From positions 414,390 to 467,945 of the forward strand of contig MU657166.1 in the NCBI GenBank assembly GCA_026770575.1: DNA of 53,556 bases, given 5' to 3'. Below are positions 50,986 to 53,556 of the stretch, piece by piece (position 1 is the stretch's first letter; every line of letters begins with the position of its first letter). The notes under the pieces are model-generated. The model was given only the letters and a program-made list of their open reading frames with translations, was not told the DNA's origin and did no database searches. Position numbers and translations under genes: made by a program. The stretch comes from Pelagophyceae sp. CCMP2097. Its lineage: Eukaryota > Sar > Pelagophyceae.

Positions 50986-51403
50986 CGTTGCGAAACCACG
51001 CCGCCTGCGTCGGGCGTGCGAGCGGACAAAGTTCGGAGGGTGCAAATGCAACCTGGCGTTCAGCGAGCCCCCCGTCGTTCAAGTGTCCGAGCTCAAGCTC
51101 GAGTCGGGGTTCGAACGGGGGGACGACGACGGACACGAATGCGAGCTGCGCCAACGGCGAGATGTAAGAAACGCCGCGCAGCGGCCACCCGTTTCTGTGG
51201 CCGGTATGTTTTGCTGTGGCTGAAAATGGTTTGCATTCTAGTGCAATTGGCTTAGGAGCTTACGACCACACGCAGTGCGCCGCCGGCCGGCGAAACAGAA
51301 TGGTGCGTTTTACTATCAAAGGGGGAGTCACCTGGGTCGACGGATGTGCATTGGTCGCCGAGTGCCGGATTCGGGTCGACGAGAGTGCATTGGTCTTCAG
51401 TCT
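50986..51403. other. Intergenic
   Basis: This region upstream of UFD1 should contain its promoter. Near 51345-51400 is a small duplication of GAGTGCATTGGTC-like sequence (GATGTGCATTGGTCGCCG, then GAGAGTGCATTGGTCTTC). No gene is recognised. Confidence 0.4.
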
Positions 51404-51730
51404 TCATCGCGGTGATCGACCCAACGCCGCCTCGAACCGCGAGAGCTGCGCTGCGGCGCCGGCGTGCCCCTGCGCCGCGGCGCGCTTCCAGAGGCGCATC
51501 GCCTCGTCGTAGTCCCGCAGCACGCCGTAGCCGTGTGCGTGGCACACGCCGAGGTTGTAATGTCCCTGTGAAAAGTCCTGCGCCGCGGCGAGCCGGTACC
51601 ACCGCACGGCTTCGTCGTACGACTGCACCACGCCCCGTCCGTCGTAGAAGAGCGTGCCGATACCGTATTGCGCGTAAGGATGGTCTTGCTCGGCCGCGCG
51701 CCGGTGCCACAGCGCGGCGGTCTTGAACAC
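51404..51730 (-). pseudogene. Sel1-repeat fragment
   Basis: Three Sel1 repeats (each about 36 aa) are present: HRRAAEQDHPYAQYGIGTLF with YDGRGVVQSYDEAVRWYRLA; AAQDFSQGHYNLGVCHAHGY with GVLRDYDEAMRLWKRA; AAQGHAGAAAQLSRFEAALG. There is no ATG: the open frame begins after a GCTGAG that could be an acceptor, and upstream is an inverted repeat. It is either the last exon of a RING-Sel1 gene or, more likely given the repeats, a truncated copy. Sel1 repeats are protein-binding alpha-solenoids. Confidence 0.65.
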
Positions 51731-51798
51731 TCAGCGTTCTGTTTTTTTTGCCAAGTGGCCGCAGTGACTGGGGGGGCACAGTAGGGGCAAAATGCTCG

Positions 51799-51840
51799 TG
51801 AGGCGTGAGGGTTGTAATTTATACCCCGGGGAGATGACAG
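51799..51840 (+). repeat. Dispersed 40-base repeat (copy 3, diverged)
   Basis: GTGAGGCGTGAGGG is identical to the start of copy 1; the core TTGTAATTTATACCCCGGGG and the end AGATGACAGA are diverged. It lies inside the inverted-repeat unit. Confidence 0.7.
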
Positions 51841-52255
51841 ACTCTCAGAGAACCACGTGCAGATCAAGAGGTCCTGCGCAGGAGCAACTGGGATCGGCCC
51901 CGAAGGGCCTCAACCACGCTTCTCTGCCGGAAAACTCGGGTTGCTGCATTCGGGCTTGCACTGGCCGTTGTCTCCTCGGCGGCTCATTTTCTCGGCGGGC
52001 GGCTTTATTTTCGCGCGCCGAAGCGATACGAGGGCCAGCCAGGCAGTCCAGCACATTGTGGGCCGGCAACGAGGGGCATGGCCGGAGTTTTGTGGTTGGG
52101 TTGAGGAAGTAGAGGCGCGGCTCGTAAGTGGGTGGGTGGACCCTCCTTCCTGGTCCTCTGTGGCTTTTGAAAGTGGGTGGGTACCCCCCCCCTAAGAGGC
52201 CCCTTCGCTGGAATAGGCCCAGCTGTGTCCAACAGGGGCTCCCTGCTCTTCGCAG

Positions 52256-52405
52256 CGTCCATAAACGCTGGGACACCCGCCGCCGATGCCCCTCCGCCAC
52301 TCAAGCGTACGCGCCGCGAAGGTCTCCGGGCGTCCATAAACGCTGGGACACCCGCCGCCGATGCCCCTCCGCCACTCATGCGTACGCGCCGCAAAGGTCT
52401 CCGGG
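52256..52405. repeat. Two tandem 75-base units
   Basis: Each unit starts CGTCCATAAACGCTGGGAC and ends GGTCTCCGGG. The copies differ at only two visible positions, so the duplication is recent. Confidence 0.95.
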
Positions 52406-52623
52406 CCCCGACGACGCGAACACACCGCCTCGAGAGAGCCCACAGCTGTATCACCCGCTAGTTTACCGAGGCTAAAAAAGTGCGTGCCTCGATGGCTCGG
52501 CTCGTCAAGTGGGTGGGTACCCCCTCCTCAGAGGCCCTCCTGGCCTCGCAAAAGTGGGTGGGTCCCCCCTCCTAGTTGCCCCTACTGTTCCCCCCCACTT
52601 GGCAAAAAAACAGAACGCAGGCT

Positions 52624-53556
52624 GTTTAAATTTACTGACTATTAAATCAAACCCTCAAACAGCGCGGGGCAATCGCAAAAGGAAATGGGGAAAGGGGGAG
52701 TTCGGAGGCGGAGGCGACGGACGGGCGCCAGGTCACCAGCAAGCAGCCCTAGCCGCCTAGCCGCGGCCGACGAAAGCACAGGCTGTCGACGCGAAAACGA
52801 AACGAAACTTTCGAACGGAATGGATTCGGCATAGATTCCGTTGAGGATCCTGTTCTTCGGCCCATTATCAGAGCCCAGCTGGACGATCTCATGGAAAGCC
52901 TGAAGCCTGAGATCGAATAGGAAGATGGACGGTGCAGTGAAAACGAAGATACTCATCAGAATAAAAAGTGTTCGAACCTCCAACCCAGAGCTGCCAGCTC
53001 CGAACGTCCCACAAAGGAGCGAAAACCCGAAGAGGGCTCACCTGCGGGCCGGTTATTCGGCCGTGGCCACCCCAACGCGCTATGGGAAGGGGCAGGGCAC
53101 GATGGGTGTTGTTGTTGCTATTGCCAGAGGGACCTCTCGCCCGACGCAGTATCGTGATCAGCGTCGCTAACCAACGCCATATACGGAGCCAGCGTTAAGT
53201 CTGAATATTGTAAAGGACCCGGGCCTTCATTTAAAAACGCCCTCTGTCCACCTGGATGCCCGCGCCCCAGGGGGAGTCGTGCTCCGCACTCTCAGTCTGC
53301 TTTGTAGTCCCAGCACACAACACCCACCTTCTAAAGATTCCTACAAGGGGTTTCGCTAATGACGCCGAGGACTTTCTGTCCATTGCAGTTTTCGTCGGTT
53401 GGAGTTTGGCTCTGTTGGGAGTGATAGAGGACGTCGCGATGAGTCCGGAAATGCCCGAGACTATAGAAATTGTTTGTTTAAAACGCTCAAACTAAAAATC
53501 TGAACGTCTGTTTTGGCGCGTCTGAAGCGCCACTCGCGGCAATCTTATAGGATCGG
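52624..53556. other. Unassigned end of window
   Basis: A minus-strand frame (52642-52983) has a hydrophobic start (LFILMSIFVFTAPSIFLFDL), and a plus-strand frame (53256-53495) has IAVFVGWSLALLG. Neither has a family motif or splice partner. GC content is lower than in the gene-dense part. I do not call a gene. Confidence 0.3.

Larger units (their letters stand above)
51732..52623. mobile_element. Foldback-like unit with inverted ends and internal tandem repeats
   Basis: The left arm 51732-51789 (CAGCGTTCTGTTTTTTTTG, then CCAAGTGG and CAGTAGGGGC) and the right arm 52577-52623 are inverted copies with small indels. Inside are a diverged copy of the 40-base dispersed repeat (51799-51840) and two exact-length 75-base tandem units (52256-52330, 52331-52405). 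Four occurrences of AAGTGGGTGGGT also lie near 52126, 52170, 52508 and 52551. No transposase frame is present. Confidence 0.5.

Noticed and set aside
1..53556. tRNA or rRNA genes
   Set aside because: I found no cloverleaf with a GTTCNANNC arm and no rRNA-like stretch by eye; a covariance-model scan would be needed to exclude them.

Overview
The window is nuclear DNA of a compact, GC-rich eukaryotic microalga. Genes sit tens to hundreds of bases apart on both strands and are cut by many very short introns (30 to about 290 bases; most begin GTGCGT or GTGAGT and end TAG or CAG). Gene content is eukaryotic throughout: ORC4, a cyclin, a LAMMER kinase, U5-40K, UFD1, an RBR ligase, two USPs, ABCA and ABCG transporters. 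Short introns, relics of a RING-plus-Sel1 family and a repeat found at an intron donor recall pelagophytes such as Aureococcus or Pelagomonas. That assignment is inference from sequence style, not a database result. I rebuilt exons by hand from splice sites, reading phase and family motifs. In most multi-exon genes the exon lengths sum to whole codons, which is an independent check.

Layout. 0.2-10.5 kb: USP36-like deubiquitinase (+), ABCG7-like half transporter (-), GCNA/SprT-like protease with SUMO-interacting motifs (+), ORC4 (+), nucleotide-sugar transporter (-). 11-18 kb: U5-40K/SNRNP40 (-), cyclin (-), LAMMER kinase (+), nucleoredoxin (-), then a decayed RING/Sel1 gene. 19.5-27.3 kb: family-6 type DNA glycosylase (+), short-chain dehydrogenase (-), MYND-USP (-), a damaged BTB-kelch gene (-), an unknown four-exon gene (-). 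28.9-37.5 kb: RNF216-like RBR ligase (-), an organelle-targeted DUF3127/SSB-like protein with a 430-base minisatellite in its last intron (-), an E2/UEV-like gene (+), a coiled-coil membrane protein with a 30-base intron (-), and two poorly resolved genes. 37.6-44.4 kb: full-length ABCA (-) and a WRN-type 3'-5' exonuclease (-). 44.6-53.6 kb: a repeat-rich accessory stretch holding a TIR-bearing insertion candidate, a fused FetB-FetA (STAR2-STAR1) transporter (-), UFD1 (-), a Sel1 fragment (-), and tandem and inverted repeats.

Ubiquitin and SUMO functions are prominent: two USPs, the RBR ligase, the E2-like protein, UFD1, and GCNA with four SIM-like motifs. A DNA-maintenance set (ORC4, DNA glycosylase, GCNA protease, exonuclease, SSB-like protein) is also present. 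Nothing indicates co-regulation; the genes are separate units on both strands.

The least expected items are the SSB-like protein combining a DUF3127 fold, a presequence and a bacterial-type acidic tip; the single-chain STAR2-STAR1 transporter; the TIR/direct-repeat insertion near 44.7 kb; the intron-associated 40-base repeat; the 30-base intron; and two GC-AG introns sharing the donor GCGAGT. Several frames need a one-base change to stay open (45.7, 44.9, 35.8 and 24.25 kb). These may be real lesions or assembly indels.
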